Positions 43,368-51,876 of a DNA stretch of 64,000 nt are shown piece by piece (the first letter of the stretch is position 1; each line of letters begins with the position of its first letter). The position numbers were made by a program, and so were the translations under genes. The notes beneath the pieces were generated by a model. It saw nothing but the letters and a program-made list of their open reading frames with translations, did not search any database and had not been told where the DNA came from. This DNA is from Paenibacillus spongiae (GTDB lineage: Bacteria > Bacillota > Bacilli > Paenibacillales > Paenibacillaceae), in assembly GCF_024734895.1 (NCBI RefSeq), contig NZ_CP091430.1:1404001-1468000 (forward strand), given 5' to 3'.

Positions 43368-43766
43368 TTATTTGCTTGGCGCGGGCTGAAACATCTCCAG
43401 AAACTCGCCGTCCGGGCCATAGAAGAAGAAATACCTTGCGCCGTTAGGCAGCGTAGTGATTTCCGTTTCCTTGAGCTCTACATTCGGCAGCCCCTTGATT
43501 CTCGCAAATTCTTCTTCAACGTCGTCTACGGTGAAGGCCAAGTGATGGCAGATCCCCTCTTGCGCGAGCTCTCCGTCAAAGCCCTCGATTAGTTCGATCT
43601 CGGTTTCCTGCCCGTCCGTGCCTGTCAAGAAGGCGAGACGGATTACGCCGTTCGTGTGCGTCATCGTGTAGAGGTGCGTCAGGCCGACAACCTCCGTGTA
43701 GAATGCAATGGAATTCTCGATATTTTTGACCATAATGCCGACATGCTCAAGTTTGCGGACCGCCAT
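43368..43766 (-). CDS. VOC-family protein, lactoylglutathione-lyase-like
   Basis: A 132-residue protein, ATG 43766 after AGGAGG (nine-base spacing); the longer frame upstream has no coding look. Fold elements: RKLEHVGIMVKNIENSIAFY (metal His), VVGLTHLYTMTHTNGVIRLA, then CHHLAFTVDDVEEEFARIKG and RYFFFYGPDGEFLEMFQ with a Glu metal ligand. Metal ligands H, E, H, E of glyoxalase I are in place, so a glyoxalase-like role is likely; substrate is not certain. It precedes manA on the same strand by 35 bases. Confidence 0.9.
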   Translation of the reverse strand: MAVRKLEHVGIMVKNIENSIAFYTEVVGLTHLYTMTHTNGVIRLAFLTGTDGQETEIELIEGFDGELAQEGICHHLAFTVDDVEEEFARIKGLPNVELKETEITTLPNGARYFFFYGPDGEFLEMFQPAPSK

Positions 43767-43894
43767 ATTCTTTTTCCTCCTTTGGGGTATCGAGACCAAT
43801 ATATATCTAACCGTCTTATCGTGCAAGCACTTGCTGTTATTACGGTTTGGATAACGTATAGTGCGGTTTGGATTCCTGTCACTGCGCGAGGTCG

Positions 43895-44485
43895 TCAGCG
43901 CATGGCCGATCGCTTCTCGATGGCAATGAGGTATGGTGCAGAGGGCTTCTGCGCCATCCGGTAGAGCAGTGTTTGTCCTTCTGCCGGCGCAAGCGCCGCA
44001 GCCCATGCCTCGACTGCGGAGGCTTCAGAGCCGCCCCCCTCATGCCCGGGGTAGAGGACGGCTGTCAGAATGCCGCCTGAACGCAAGGCAGGAACAGCCG
44101 CCCGGAGCGCGGCGAGCGAGGACTCGACCTGTGTAATTACGCGAGGATCTGCCCCGGGCAAGTAACCGAAGTTGAACATCGCCGCAGCGATATTCCCATG
44201 CTCGGCTTCCGCAATATGCTCCTTCATGGAAGCGTGGCTGTCCAGCAGAAGATTCATACGGGGGAGCCTTCCAGCCGCTTCCAACGGGTTCAACCGCTCA
44301 CGCGTACGGAGTAGGGCCTGTTCCTGCACATCGAATCCGTAGACGGTCCCCCGCGGGCCGACCAGTTCGGCCAAGAATTGCGTATCCACTCCGTTGCCGC
44401 ACGTAGCGTCAATGACAATATCGCCGGCTGTTACCCGCTCCGCCACCAGCTTGTGGGCCATGCTAATCACGGATAGAAAGCCCAT
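43895..44485 (-). CDS. ytqB: YtqB-type class I SAM-dependent methyltransferase
   Basis: A 196-residue Rossmann-fold methyltransferase. The SAM site is VIDATCGNGVDTQFLAELVG; acidic DVQEQALLRTR motif II; AAMFNFGYLPGADPRVITQV motif with N-F-G-Y-L-P near 115, typical of the YtqB/rRNA-methylase-like family (PF06962). B. subtilis YtqB is reported to methylate position of tRNA wobble uridine cmnm-type or 23S precursors; I do not fix which. ATG at 44485, three bases after the YtqA stop, so it is cotranslated. Confidence 0.9.
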   Translation of the reverse strand: MGFLSVISMAHKLVAERVTAGDIVIDATCGNGVDTQFLAELVGPRGTVYGFDVQEQALLRTRERLNPLEAAGRLPRMNLLLDSHASMKEHIAEAEHGNIAAAMFNFGYLPGADPRVITQVESSLAALRAAVPALRSGGILTAVLYPGHEGGGSEASAVEAWAAALAPAEGQTLLYRMAQKPSAPYLIAIEKRSAMR

Positions 44486-44488
44486 TAC

Positions 44489-45451
44489 TCACGCCTCCCA
44501 TAGGCGTCCCTGCCAGGTATTCCGGCTGAGGAGCTCTTGATCGATGGCGTTAAGCACTTCCCATTTCTTGAGGCTCCACATCGGACCGATAAGCAAATCA
44601 CGCGGCGCGTCGCCGGTCAAGCGATGGACGACCATGCTTGGAGGTAGGAGCTCCAGCGTATCCACGACCAGCTTCACGTATTCGTCGCGTTCGAGGAAGC
44701 GCAGCAGCCCGGCTTCGTACTGCTTGACCATCGGCGTTTTGCGCATCAGATGAAGCAGATGAATCTTGATGCCTTGAACGTCCATCCCGGCAACCGCCCT
44801 GCCCGTGGCAAGCATCATCTCATGCGTTTCTTGCGGCAGCCCGTGGATGATATGCGCGCATACGCGGATTCCCCGGGCCCGAAGTCTGGCAACCGCATCA
44901 TAATAACACTCGGTATCATGCGCCCGGTTGATCAGCTCCGACGTAGATGAATGAATGGTTTGGAGACCCATCTCGATCCACAGGTAAGTCCGTTCGTTCA
45001 ATTCGGCCAAATAATCGACCACGTCATCCGGCAGGCAGTCCGGGCGGGTCGCAATCGACAAGCCGACAACCCCGGGCTGAGTTAAAATCGCTTCATAATA
45101 TTCACGCAGCTTCTCCACTGGCGCGTAGGTGTTCGTGTAGGCCTGGAAGTAGCCGATATACTTCGCATCGGGCCACTTCTGATGCTGCAGATCGCGTATC
45201 ATATTAAATTGCGTAATCAAGTCGTCCCGGCGTTTCCCCGCAAAGTCGCCCGATCCCCGGGCGCTGCAGAAGGTGCAGCCGCCGGCTGCAATCGTGCCGT
45301 CCCGGTTCGGGCAAGTAAATCCGGCATCGAGCATGACCTTGAATACTTTGCCTTGAAATTGCTCCCGCATTTCATAATTCCATGTATGGAACCGCTTGTC
45401 ATTCCACAACTGCGGCGTGACGAGGTCGGCTTTCGAATAAGCTTGCATCAT
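44489..45451 (-). CDS. ytqA: TIGR01212-family radical SAM protein, YtqA
   Basis: A 320-residue radical SAM protein. The cluster Cys lie in TCPNRDGTIAAGGCTFCSAR, an atypically long Cys spacing that is the hallmark of this family, followed by GSGDFAGKRRDDLITQFNMI and KYIGYFQAYTNTYAPVEKLR. The rest is a TIM-like barrel (VGLSIATRPDCLPDDVVDYL; IEMGLQTIHSSTSELINRAH; IHGLPQETHEMML). With ytqB in a two-gene unit as in B. subtilis. Probable RNA-modifying or radical enzyme; reaction not fixed from sequence. Confidence 0.92.
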   Translation of the reverse strand: MMQAYSKADLVTPQLWNDKRFHTWNYEMREQFQGKVFKVMLDAGFTCPNRDGTIAAGGCTFCSARGSGDFAGKRRDDLITQFNMIRDLQHQKWPDAKYIGYFQAYTNTYAPVEKLREYYEAILTQPGVVGLSIATRPDCLPDDVVDYLAELNERTYLWIEMGLQTIHSSTSELINRAHDTECYYDAVARLRARGIRVCAHIIHGLPQETHEMMLATGRAVAGMDVQGIKIHLLHLMRKTPMVKQYEAGLLRFLERDEYVKLVVDTLELLPPSMVVHRLTGDAPRDLLIGPMWSLKKWEVLNAIDQELLSRNTWQGRLWEA

Positions 45452-45669
45452 TCATACTCCCTATGCCTATAAATTTGTAAGAAAGGTACACGGCCGGACC
45501 GCTCATAGAGGTTGAGCCGTTTACGTTACGGTTAAATATAATTGTAGCGAAAAACCCGGCGGAATGCTATGCGCCATCTGCGAACGTTCGATCCCGCGTA
45601 CAAACCGCCATGCAGGACAGGCTCTCGCGTTGAACCGGAAATATTCCAGCTTTATTTCGTCAAAAGGGC

Positions 45670-45698
45670 TTGCTGTACCTTACATGAGGTGTTATATT
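45670..45698 (+). promoter_or_regulatory. Promoter for the 67-residue protein gene
   Basis: TTGCTG (45670-45675), 17-base spacer, TATATT (45693-45698). The rest of 45452-45811 holds no gene that I can support. Confidence 0.6.
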
Positions 45699-45811
45699 AA
45701 AAGTGCGGAAAATCAATGGTTGCAGCTGTTTTATCTATCCTCTTATCTTTGAAGTTATAGTAGGTCGGTTTTCTGGAAAGGCTTTTTATAAAACCGTCGA
45801 GGTGATGAGAA

Positions 45812-46015
45812 ATGAGCACGCAAGTTAAAATCCCGCAAGGCGATTCGAAGGTAAAGGTGGAACTTACCATTAAGGAATTGATGGCGCTGACAGGCATCCG
45901 CTTCCATGGAAATCACAATATTGAAATTTCCGCACGCAAGAAGCTGAATGAAGCGCTCGAAGAAACGTTCGAGCTCGAGAGCGAGCAGGGAGTCCCCCGT
46001 CAGATGCTCAATTAA
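45812..46015 (+). CDS. Small conserved-looking protein, 67 residues
   Basis: ATG 45812 after GAGGTGATGAG. The sequence MSTQVKIPQGDSKVKVELTI, KELMALTGIRFHGNHNIEIS and ARKKLNEALEETFELESEQG looks compact and folded (beta then alpha), and has its own promoter and terminator. I do not recognise the family. Confidence 0.65.
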   Translation: MSTQVKIPQGDSKVKVELTIKELMALTGIRFHGNHNIEISARKKLNEALEETFELESEQGVPRQMLN

Positions 46016-46034
46016 CGAACCGACAGATTCCTTC

Positions 46035-46069
46035 AAGCCGACTGGCCGATGCGCCTTCGGCTTTTATTT
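46035..46069 (+). terminator. Rho-independent terminator, small-protein gene
   Basis: AAGCCGA (46035-46041) pairs with TCGGCTT (46057-46063), followed by TTATTTTG. Confidence 0.78.
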
Positions 46070-46147
46070 TGTTTCGCATGGGCTTTACAAGGACGAGAAT
46101 GTTCGTCACAATAGTGTCTAGTTTTGAATTGGAGGAATTAATCGACT

Positions 46148-46930
46148 ATGCGTCTTAGAGGAAGAAAAGGTATTCTGGAAAGCATTCAGAGCCAACCCGA
46201 GTTGATCGTGTTGGACGCGGCTCCGCGCAAGGGACGCTGGCAAGCGTTTTTCGGCAACGATAAGCCCATCTATATCGAGCTTGGGATGGGCAAGGGAAAG
46301 TTCATCAGCGATATGAGCGTGCGCAATCCGCATATTAATTTCATCGGCGTCGATATGTACGATGAGTTGATTCGCCGTGCGAGCGAGAAGGCGCGTGCGG
46401 CTTGGGGAGCGCAGGGAGTGGCCGAGCCTCCTAACCTGGCGCTGCTGCGTGCCAATATCGAGAGCATCGAGGATATGTTTGCACCGGGAGAGATCGAGCG
46501 GATCCATCTGAACTTCAGCGACCCCTGGCCGAAGAGCAAGCATGCGCGCCGCCGGCTGACGCACCCGAGATTCTTGGCGAAATATTGCGAAATACTGAAC
46601 AAGAACGGCGAAATTCATTTCAAGACCGATTCGCAGTCGCTGTTCGAATTTTCGCTCAACAGCTTCTCCGAAATGGAGCTGCAGCTGCGTAATATTACGC
46701 TTGACCTGCATAAGGGCGGCTTGCGCGACGATTTGGTGCTGACGGAATATGAGTCCAAATTCGTGGAACGGGGCAACAATATTTACCGGCTTGAGGCGGT
46801 TATTGGAAGTGAGGCGCTGTCCAGCTATCGGGCAGCGAAGAAGGCCGCTCAAGAAAGCGGCCAGGAAAGCGACACGATCGCTGCTGTCGATGAACCGATT
46901 ATTGCTCCTGCGACAACGTCCGAGGGGTAA
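46148..46930 (+). CDS. trmB: tRNA (guanine-N7-)-methyltransferase
   Basis: A 260-residue enzyme that methylates G46 of tRNA using SAM. Motifs: NDKPIYIELGMGKGKFISDM, NFIGVDMYDELIRRASEKAR, and the catalytic/substrate part IHLNFSDPWPKSKHARRRLT, with LTHPRFLAKYCEILNKNGEI. About 35 residues at the end (SYRAAKKAAQESGQESD and onward) extend beyond the usual 215-225-residue core. ATG after GGAGG (10 bases). The 3' end overlaps the convergent PAP2 gene by 82 bases. Confidence 0.94.
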   Translation: MRLRGRKGILESIQSQPELIVLDAAPRKGRWQAFFGNDKPIYIELGMGKGKFISDMSVRNPHINFIGVDMYDELIRRASEKARAAWGAQGVAEPPNLALLRANIESIEDMFAPGEIERIHLNFSDPWPKSKHARRRLTHPRFLAKYCEILNKNGEIHFKTDSQSLFEFSLNSFSEMELQLRNITLDLHKGGLRDDLVLTEYESKFVERGNNIYRLEAVIGSEALSSYRAAKKAAQESGQESDTIAAVDEPIIAPATTSEG

Positions 46931-47406
46931 TGAAGACCCAGAAACATGCGCGACCATGCGACGGACACTCCCAGAATGACAGCAATCGGCAGCATTAGCG
47001 TCAGCAACGCCGTGTCGATTAACAGCCAAGGCGTCAGCCAAGCGAAGATCGCGGTTGTATGTCCGGAAGGAAAGGAAGGATCGCGCAGCGGCTTGCGGCC
47101 TGTATTGACATTGGGCAGCGCCTGATACGGGCGAAGTCGTCTGAATATTCGCTTGACCACAGCGACTGGAATATGGCTGATGATAATGGCGGTCAGGCAT
47201 TGGAGGCCGGCTGTGCTCCAAGGCCTAGAAGCCAGGAATGCGCACAGAAGGGCGGTGACAAGCGTGAAGGTGGCGCCGCCCATGTGCGTAACCGTTCCCA
47301 GCCAACGGCCGAGCCATAGGTTTATCCGGGCATGCGCCGGTCTGCGGTTTGCCCGCTGCAGCAGAGCCTGTTCGAACTTCTGCAGCCAAGTGACCATGCG
47401 TTCCAT
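46849..47406 (-). CDS. PAP2-family membrane phosphatase
   Basis: A 185-residue enzyme with about five membrane helices. The three phosphatase motifs are KRIFRRLRPYQ (KX6RP), PSFPSGH and SRMFLGLHYPSD. Such lipid phosphatases remove phosphates from undecaprenyl-pyrophosphate or phosphatidate and recycle carrier lipid. ATG 47406. The C-terminal end overlaps trmB on the opposite strand by 82 bases, which is real for both since both motifs sets end well before the overlap. Confidence 0.92.
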   Translation of the reverse strand: MERMVTWLQKFEQALLQRANRRPAHARINLWLGRWLGTVTHMGGATFTLVTALLCAFLASRPWSTAGLQCLTAIIISHIPVAVVKRIFRRLRPYQALPNVNTGRKPLRDPSFPSGHTTAIFAWLTPWLLIDTALLTLMLPIAVILGVSVAWSRMFLGLHYPSDVVAGAIIGSSTAAIVSLSWPLS

Positions 47407-48100
47407 ATGAATCCCCTCCGCAAAATGTTTCTCCTGATGAATACTCCTAATTATAGCGCAACACTGTTTCCACCGTGTAAACGGATTTCGAATAATGGAT
47501 TAACGTTCATGCTAAATTCTTCCCCGCTTGTTTATCGAATGACCCCCCATTACCCGTAAATATGAAACGAAAAATAGGCCGATTCGTATTATATACGGAT
47601 TTTGACTACGCATTGCCGTTTTACAAACTGCATGGATGGTTAAGATGTTATTGAGCTACAATTAGGTTCGCCCAAGGACGGACGGAATGAATCCTCCGTG
47701 CTTGAATATTAACCCCGATCTGCGGCAGCGGGCAGCCGCCGATTTTTGCGTGCTCAGGGAGGGCTTCTGTAAGCCGGATGGCAAACAACGGCTTTTAAAA
47801 CCTTTTTTACCGCTGACTCGTCAAGGGGATGTGTTATGTTTTTTACGTAAAAGGAAGAAAATAAGACCAGGGTGACTGAAAAACAAGGCTTCGGGCAGGT
47901 GGAAGCGCTTTGCAAGCGATTTTCATCGCACTTCCGGCGTTAAAGGCGAAAATAACGCTTTTGACAAATTGACTCAATGTGTGGAAAATCAGTATGGTCG
48001 TGGCTAAAAAATAAAGAAGCCGACGATTAACGGGCAGCATGACACAAAAAATTAAAAAAACAGAGAGAGTATCAAAAATGGGGTCTCAAGGGGGCAGTAT
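47407..48100. other. Long intergenic region, cre-like site
   Basis: About 690 bases with no supported gene. It contains GGAAGCGCTTTGC at 47901-47913, a partial match to the CcpA cre consensus (three mismatches), and TTGACA at 47958-47963 as a possible -35 for the glycosyltransferase gene. Nothing else stands out. Confidence 0.35.
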
Positions 48101-49345
48101 TTGTATATGATTAACGTAATATTAGTCGCGCTTCAAGTGTTATTGGCTTTTGTCGGCGTGTACCAGTTCGGTCTTGCCCTGTTTGGAATCGTAAGAAAAC
48201 GCAAGGAGCTTAAGCACAAACCGCAAAAATCGTTTGCCGTCCTCGTCGCAGCCCATAACGAAGAGGCAGTCGTCGGCGCGCTGATTGAAAACCTCAAAAA
48301 TTTCGACTACCCGAAGGAACTTTACGATATTTTCGTGATTTGCGATAACTGTACGGACGGAACGGCGGATATTGCCCGCAAGCACGGCGTCCATGCATGC
48401 GAGCGGAATAACCCGCATCTTCGCGGCAAGGGCCATGCGATCGAGTGGATGCTGAAGGAACTATGGGCTATGCCGCGCCAGTACGACGCAATCGTCATGT
48501 TCGATGCGGATAACCTGGTTCAAACCGATTTCCTGAAGCATATGAACAACGATCTGTGCGACGGACATCAAGTCATTCAGGGCTATCTGGATACGAAGAA
48601 CCCTGACGATTCATGGGTAACGGCATCCTACGGGATTACGTACTGGTACTGCAACCGGCTGTGGCAGCTGTCCCGCCGCAACTTGAAAATGGCCAATTTC
48701 CTCGGCGGCACGGGCATGTGCTTCGAATCGGGCCTGCTCAAGGAAATGGGCTGGGGCGCAACAAGCCTTGTAGAGGATCTTGAATTTTCCATGCGCTGCG
48801 TCAAACGCGGCATTCACCCGGTCCTGAACTACGAAGCGAAGGTATATGACGAGAAGCCGCTTACCTTCAAGGCATCTGCCCGCCAGCGTTTGCGCTGGAT
48901 GCAGGGGCATTTTACCGTAGCGCGGCACTATTTCTTCCCGCTCCTATGGGCGAGCATCAAAGAACGCAGCTTGGTTAAATTCGACGCTGCGATATACTCG
49001 GCTTCGGTGTATACGACGTTCTTCGGCTTTATCGCGACCGCGATGATCTGGATCGATAACATCATTCCAGCGGAGAATGCATTCGTCTCGATATATCAAT
49101 ACTTGCCAAGTTGGGTAGCGGTCGTTGCCATCAGTTTGGCGGCCGTCATGTTCCCGCTCGTCATGATGCTGGAACGCGTGAAGTCCTGGAAAATGTACGG
49201 GCACCTGTTCTCGATGATTTTCTTCCAGCTGTCATGGCTGCCGATTACGTTCTACGCGTTCTTCACGCAGAACAACAAGCAATGGAGCCATACGCAGCAT
49301 ACGCGCGTCATTCGTCTGGAAGAGGTACAAAGCAAGCAGGTATAG
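48101..49345 (+). CDS. Membrane-associated family-2 glycosyltransferase
   Basis: A 414-residue processive-type glycosyltransferase. TTG 48101 lies six bases after AAGGGGG; ATG 48107 is the alternative. N-terminal membrane helix (1-25), GT-A domain with KSFAVLVAAHNEEAVVGALI, DNCTDGTADIARKHGVH, FDADN (DxD) and SLVEDLEFS, then QRLRWMQGHF (the QxxRW signature) and about three more helices. Similar to poly-GlcNAc synthase PgaC-like enzymes and Bacillus YdaM. It likely polymerises an exported polysaccharide from UDP-sugars. A long leader suggests regulated expression. Confidence 0.92.
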   Translation: MYMINVILVALQVLLAFVGVYQFGLALFGIVRKRKELKHKPQKSFAVLVAAHNEEAVVGALIENLKNFDYPKELYDIFVICDNCTDGTADIARKHGVHACERNNPHLRGKGHAIEWMLKELWAMPRQYDAIVMFDADNLVQTDFLKHMNNDLCDGHQVIQGYLDTKNPDDSWVTASYGITYWYCNRLWQLSRRNLKMANFLGGTGMCFESGLLKEMGWGATSLVEDLEFSMRCVKRGIHPVLNYEAKVYDEKPLTFKASARQRLRWMQGHFTVARHYFFPLLWASIKERSLVKFDAAIYSASVYTTFFGFIATAMIWIDNIIPAENAFVSIYQYLPSWVAVVAISLAAVMFPLVMMLERVKSWKMYGHLFSMIFFQLSWLPITFYAFFTQNNKQWSHTQHTRVIRLEEVQSKQV

Positions 49346-49456
49346 CACGAGCAATCTTCGATAGCCCCCTTTGCGATGCATAAAGTCGGCCCCTGCTCCA
49401 GAACCTACAAGGGAGCGCTTAGGCGATCTATGCTTGAAGCAGAGAGGTGGAAGACG

Positions 49457-49630
49457 ATGTCACGCAATGCCAACTATAACCGGAACCGCAACAAAGGCAG
49501 CGACAACAACGGCCAGAGCAACTCCAACGTGCATGGCGGCGAATTCCGGAACGGACGCAAAAGCTTGTTCAAGAACAATAATCATCAAGGTGAGGAAATC
49601 CCGAACGAATATATCCATCCTCAAGAGTAG
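49457..49630 (+). CDS. Small Asn/Gly/Arg-rich protein
   Basis: A 57-residue hydrophilic frame from ATG 49457 after GAGAGGTGG: SRNANYNRNRNKGSDNNGQ at the start, then HGGEFRNGRKSLFKNNNHQG and ending EYIHPQE. Composition resembles small acid-soluble or spore proteins but no SASP signature is present. A terminator follows at 49677. Confidence 0.5.
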   Translation: MSRNANYNRNRNKGSDNNGQSNSNVHGGEFRNGRKSLFKNNNHQGEEIPNEYIHPQE

Positions 49631-49676
49631 CTTTCGGGGCACCGGCGGATATTTAATCGCGCGTGAACAAGCATAA

Positions 49677-49719
49677 GGGGGCGGTCTCAAGCCATCATGG
49701 ATGAGACCACTCCCTTTGT
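49677..49719 (+). terminator. Rho-independent terminator, small Asn-rich protein gene
   Basis: GGGGGCGGTCTCA (49677-49689) pairs with TGAGACCACTCCC (49702-49714) with one mismatch, followed by TTTG. Confidence 0.72.
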
Positions 49720-49822
49720 TATGTTCGTTGAGACGCTAACGCGGTGGATCAAAGAACGGGCAAGCGAACGGTCAATGGGGATCAAGCGATCAAGGATGCA
49801 AGGTTTTCTACATAGGTTTGTG

Positions 49823-49852
49823 TTGACATCATATAGAGTGCTGTGCTATAGT
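49823..49852 (+). promoter_or_regulatory. Promoter of the infC-rpmI-rplT operon
   Basis: TTGACA (49823-49828), 18-base spacer, TATAGT (49847-49852). Confidence 0.8.
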
Positions 49853-49858
49853 AAGTCG

Positions 49859-50045
49859 GTACGATTGATGAATCAACTAAACGCACAAGCAGAAGCGCCC
49901 GCTTCTCACCTGCCCGGCACTGCCGGCTGGTATGCGACCGAAGAATTGAACTGGCAGCATCGCGAGCACGCGATGATTGAGATGCCGACAATCTTGGTTA
50001 ATGGAATGCGGGTCCCAACTGGGCTCGCATTTTTTATTTGAGCCT
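49859..50045 (+). ncRNA. L20-type leader (attenuator) of infC operon
   Basis: The leader of about 185 bases between the promoter and the infC ribosome site ends with a terminator: AATGCGGGTCCC pairs with GGGCTCGCATT (one bulge), then TTTTTTATTTG at about 50030-50040. In Bacillus, excess L20 binds the infC leader and causes termination; the operon order here is identical. The leader sequence itself I compare only by position and terminator, not by alignment. Confidence 0.72.
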
Positions 50046-50092
50046 GCGCCTTCTGGCGCTATATATGAGAACAATTTTGGAGGTGGCACGTT

Positions 50093-50608
50093 ATTAGCAG
50101 GGAACATCAAATCAACGACGAGATTCGGGCGAGGGAAGTACGCGTCGTCGGAGCTGAAGGCGAACAGATTGGAATTAAGCCTTTAAGGGATGCACTTCAG
50201 ATGGCAGTCGATTTGAACCTCGATCTCGTGAACGTTGCGCCGACTGCGAAACCGCCGGTATGCCGGATTATGGACTACGGCAAGTTTCGTTACGAGCAGC
50301 AGAAGAAAGAGAAGGAAGCGCGGAAGAACCAGAAGATCGTGGATCTGAAGGAAGTTTGGTTCCGCGCCAACATTGAGGAAAACGACTACCAGGTGAAGTA
50401 CCGCAACGTCGTGAAGTTTCTTGGCGAAGGGGACAAAGTGAAAGCTTCCGTCCGCTTCCGCGGCCGTGAAATTACGCATGCCGCGATCGGTCAGCGTATT
50501 CTTGACCGGCTGGCGAAAGAGGTTGCCGATATTTGTGTTGTCGAGCGTCATCCGAAGTTGGAAGGCCGCAGCATGATTATGATTTTGGCACCGAAAACTA
50601 CTAACTAA
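50093..50608 (+). CDS. infC: Translation initiation factor IF-3, AUU start
   Basis: A 171-residue IF-3. No ATG/GTG/TTG fits the 5' end; reading from ATT at 50093 gives ISREHQINDEIRAREVRVVG, the normal IF-3 N-terminus, and GGAGGTG lies eight bases before. AUU starts on infC are known and let IF-3 limit its own translation. The N-domain continues LRDALQMAVDLNLDLVNVAP, TAKPPVCRIMDYGKFRYEQQ; the C-domain has RANIEENDYQVKYRNVVKFL and GDKVKASVRFRGREITH. IF-3 binds the 30S subunit and checks the start codon-anticodon pair. Confidence 0.94.
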   Translation: MSREHQINDEIRAREVRVVGAEGEQIGIKPLRDALQMAVDLNLDLVNVAPTAKPPVCRIMDYGKFRYEQQKKEKEARKNQKIVDLKEVWFRANIEENDYQVKYRNVVKFLGEGDKVKASVRFRGREITHAAIGQRILDRLAKEVADICVVERHPKLEGRSMIMILAPKTTN

Positions 50609-50633
50609 AGAATTTCTTGAGGAGGATCACCAA

Positions 50634-50834
50634 ATGCCGAAGATGAAGACGCACAGCAGCTTGAAAGACCGTTTCAAAATTACGGGTACTGGCAAAGTGA
50701 AACGCTACAAAGCGTTCAGAAACCACTTGCTTTCCGGTAAATCCGCTCGTCAAAAACGCGTTCTTGCAACGCAGCCGCTGATGGCGGCAGGCGACGTTCG
50801 TCGCTTGAAGCAAGGCCTGTCCAACCTTAAATAA
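50634..50834 (+). CDS. rpmI: 50S ribosomal protein L35
   Basis: A 66-residue basic protein: PKMKTHSSLKDRFKITGTGK, VKRYKAFRNHLLSGKSARQK, RVLATQPLMAAGDVRRLKQG. It is the normal second gene of the infC operon. ATG after GAGGAGG, 25 bases behind infC. Confidence 0.97.
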   Translation: MPKMKTHSSLKDRFKITGTGKVKRYKAFRNHLLSGKSARQKRVLATQPLMAAGDVRRLKQGLSNLK

Positions 50835-50884
50835 TCCGGTTACGGAGATAATACGTTCATCCAACATTCAGGAGGGTACTACTT

Positions 50885-51244
50885 ATGGCAAGAGTTAAAG
50901 GCGGATTCGTCCGTGCACGTCGTCGCAAAAGAATTTTGAAGCTGGCCAAAGGCTACTTCGGTTCCAAACATCGCTTATTTAAAACCGCTAAAGAGCAAGT
51001 CATGAAATCCTTGATCTACGCTTACCGTGACCGTCGTCAACGGAAACGTGACTTCCGTAAGCTGTGGATCGTACGTATCAATGCAGCGGCTCGCCAGAAC
51101 GGCTTGTCCTACAGCAAGTTCATGTTCGGCTTGAAGCAAGCCGGCGTTGAAGTGAACCGCAAGATGCTCGCTGACCTAGCCGTTAACGACATCAATGCAT
51201 TCAACTCGCTTGCAAGCATCGCAAAAGAGAAAGCAAACGCGTAA
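50885..51244 (+). CDS. rplT: 50S ribosomal protein L20
   Basis: A 119-residue protein: [60 protein letters not shown], then [20 protein letters not shown]. It binds 23S rRNA early in 50S assembly and probably the leader at 49859 to control this operon. ATG after CAGGAGGGTA. Normal length, followed by a strong terminator. Confidence 0.97.
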   Translation: MARVKGGFVRARRRKRILKLAKGYFGSKHRLFKTAKEQVMKSLIYAYRDRRQRKRDFRKLWIVRINAAARQNGLSYSKFMFGLKQAGVEVNRKMLADLAVNDINAFNSLASIAKEKANA

Positions 51245-51257
51245 TTACGCGATAACA

Positions 51258-51292
51258 AAGAGCGTCTACCCTTCGCAGGGTGGCGCTTTTTT
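51258..51292 (+). terminator. Rho-independent terminator of the infC operon
   Basis: AGCGTCTACCCT pairs with AGGGTGGCGCT around TCGC, then TTTTTTTG. Confidence 0.92.
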
Positions 51293-51353
51293 TGTTGTCT
51301 GTTCGATCAGCACCCCATGAAGACTCGCGCTGCAGCGCCGGCCTATTTTCCCT

Positions 51354-51405
51354 CCTGTATAGACAACTATACAGGCCGGGCATGCATATCCCGAATACAG
51401 TATAG
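51354..51405. promoter_or_regulatory. 22-bp palindrome plus third half-site
   Basis: CCTGTATAG-ACAA-CTATACAGG (51354-51375) is a perfect 9-4-9 palindrome. ACAGTATAG at 51397-51405 repeats the right half-site in opposite orientation next to the likely -10 (TAGAAT). This may be a regulator site for the small Gly-rich protein gene. Confidence 0.55.
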
Positions 51406-51431
51406 AATAACGGGAGAAGGAGGAAATACGC

Positions 51432-51842
51432 ATGCAGCGCGTCTCCAAAGAGCAAGTTAAGTCTTTGATTGGCAAGACGGTCTACGTAATGCGCAAGGAC
51501 GGTTCCGTTGCCTCGGGCAAACTCGTCCGTCTCCATCAGAATAAACTCATTTTGCAGCCGGAAGGCATAGATAAAGGAAAGATAGTCAGAACGAAGGCGA
51601 TCCTGCCGCTCGTTTTATTTGATTTGCTCGCGATCGGTACGCTTCCGTATTTCGGTTTCGGCGGAGGGTTCGGCTGCGGCGGCGGCTGCCCGCCATACGC
51701 GGGAGGTTTCAATAATCAGTGCTGTCCGCCTTATGGCGGGCCAGTTGACCCTGTCGGCCCTGCTGGTCCTGTCGGCCCTGCTGGTCCTGTGGGACCTTAT
51801 GGCGTACCTGGAGGCTATGGATACAACAACGGATTGTTCTAG
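51432..51842 (+). CDS. Gly/Pro-rich protein with collagen-like C-terminus
   Basis: A 136-residue protein. N-terminal 60 residues form a compact domain (VSKEQVKSLIGKTVYVMRKD, GSVASGKLVRLHQNKLIL), next a hydrophobic stretch (AILPLVLFDLLAIGTLPYFG), then GGGFGCGGGCPPYAGG and QCCPPYGG, and PVGPAGPVGPAGPVGPYGVP near the end, coded by 18-bp repeats (about 51755-51795). Cys- and Gly-rich tails like this occur in spore-coat or exosporium proteins; the role is inference. ATG after GGAGAAGGAGG. Confidence 0.7.
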   Translation: MQRVSKEQVKSLIGKTVYVMRKDGSVASGKLVRLHQNKLILQPEGIDKGKIVRTKAILPLVLFDLLAIGTLPYFGFGGGFGCGGGCPPYAGGFNNQCCPPYGGPVDPVGPAGPVGPAGPVGPYGVPGGYGYNNGLF

Positions 51843-51876
51843 CGAGAGAACGTAATCATCTAAGAAAACTCAACCG

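Noticed and set aside
47899-47914. CcpA cre site
   Set aside because: Three mismatches to the consensus; recorded only as cre-like.
50201-50608. Shorter infC from the internal ATG
   Set aside because: It would remove the conserved N-terminal part; an ATT with a proper ribosome site restores it.
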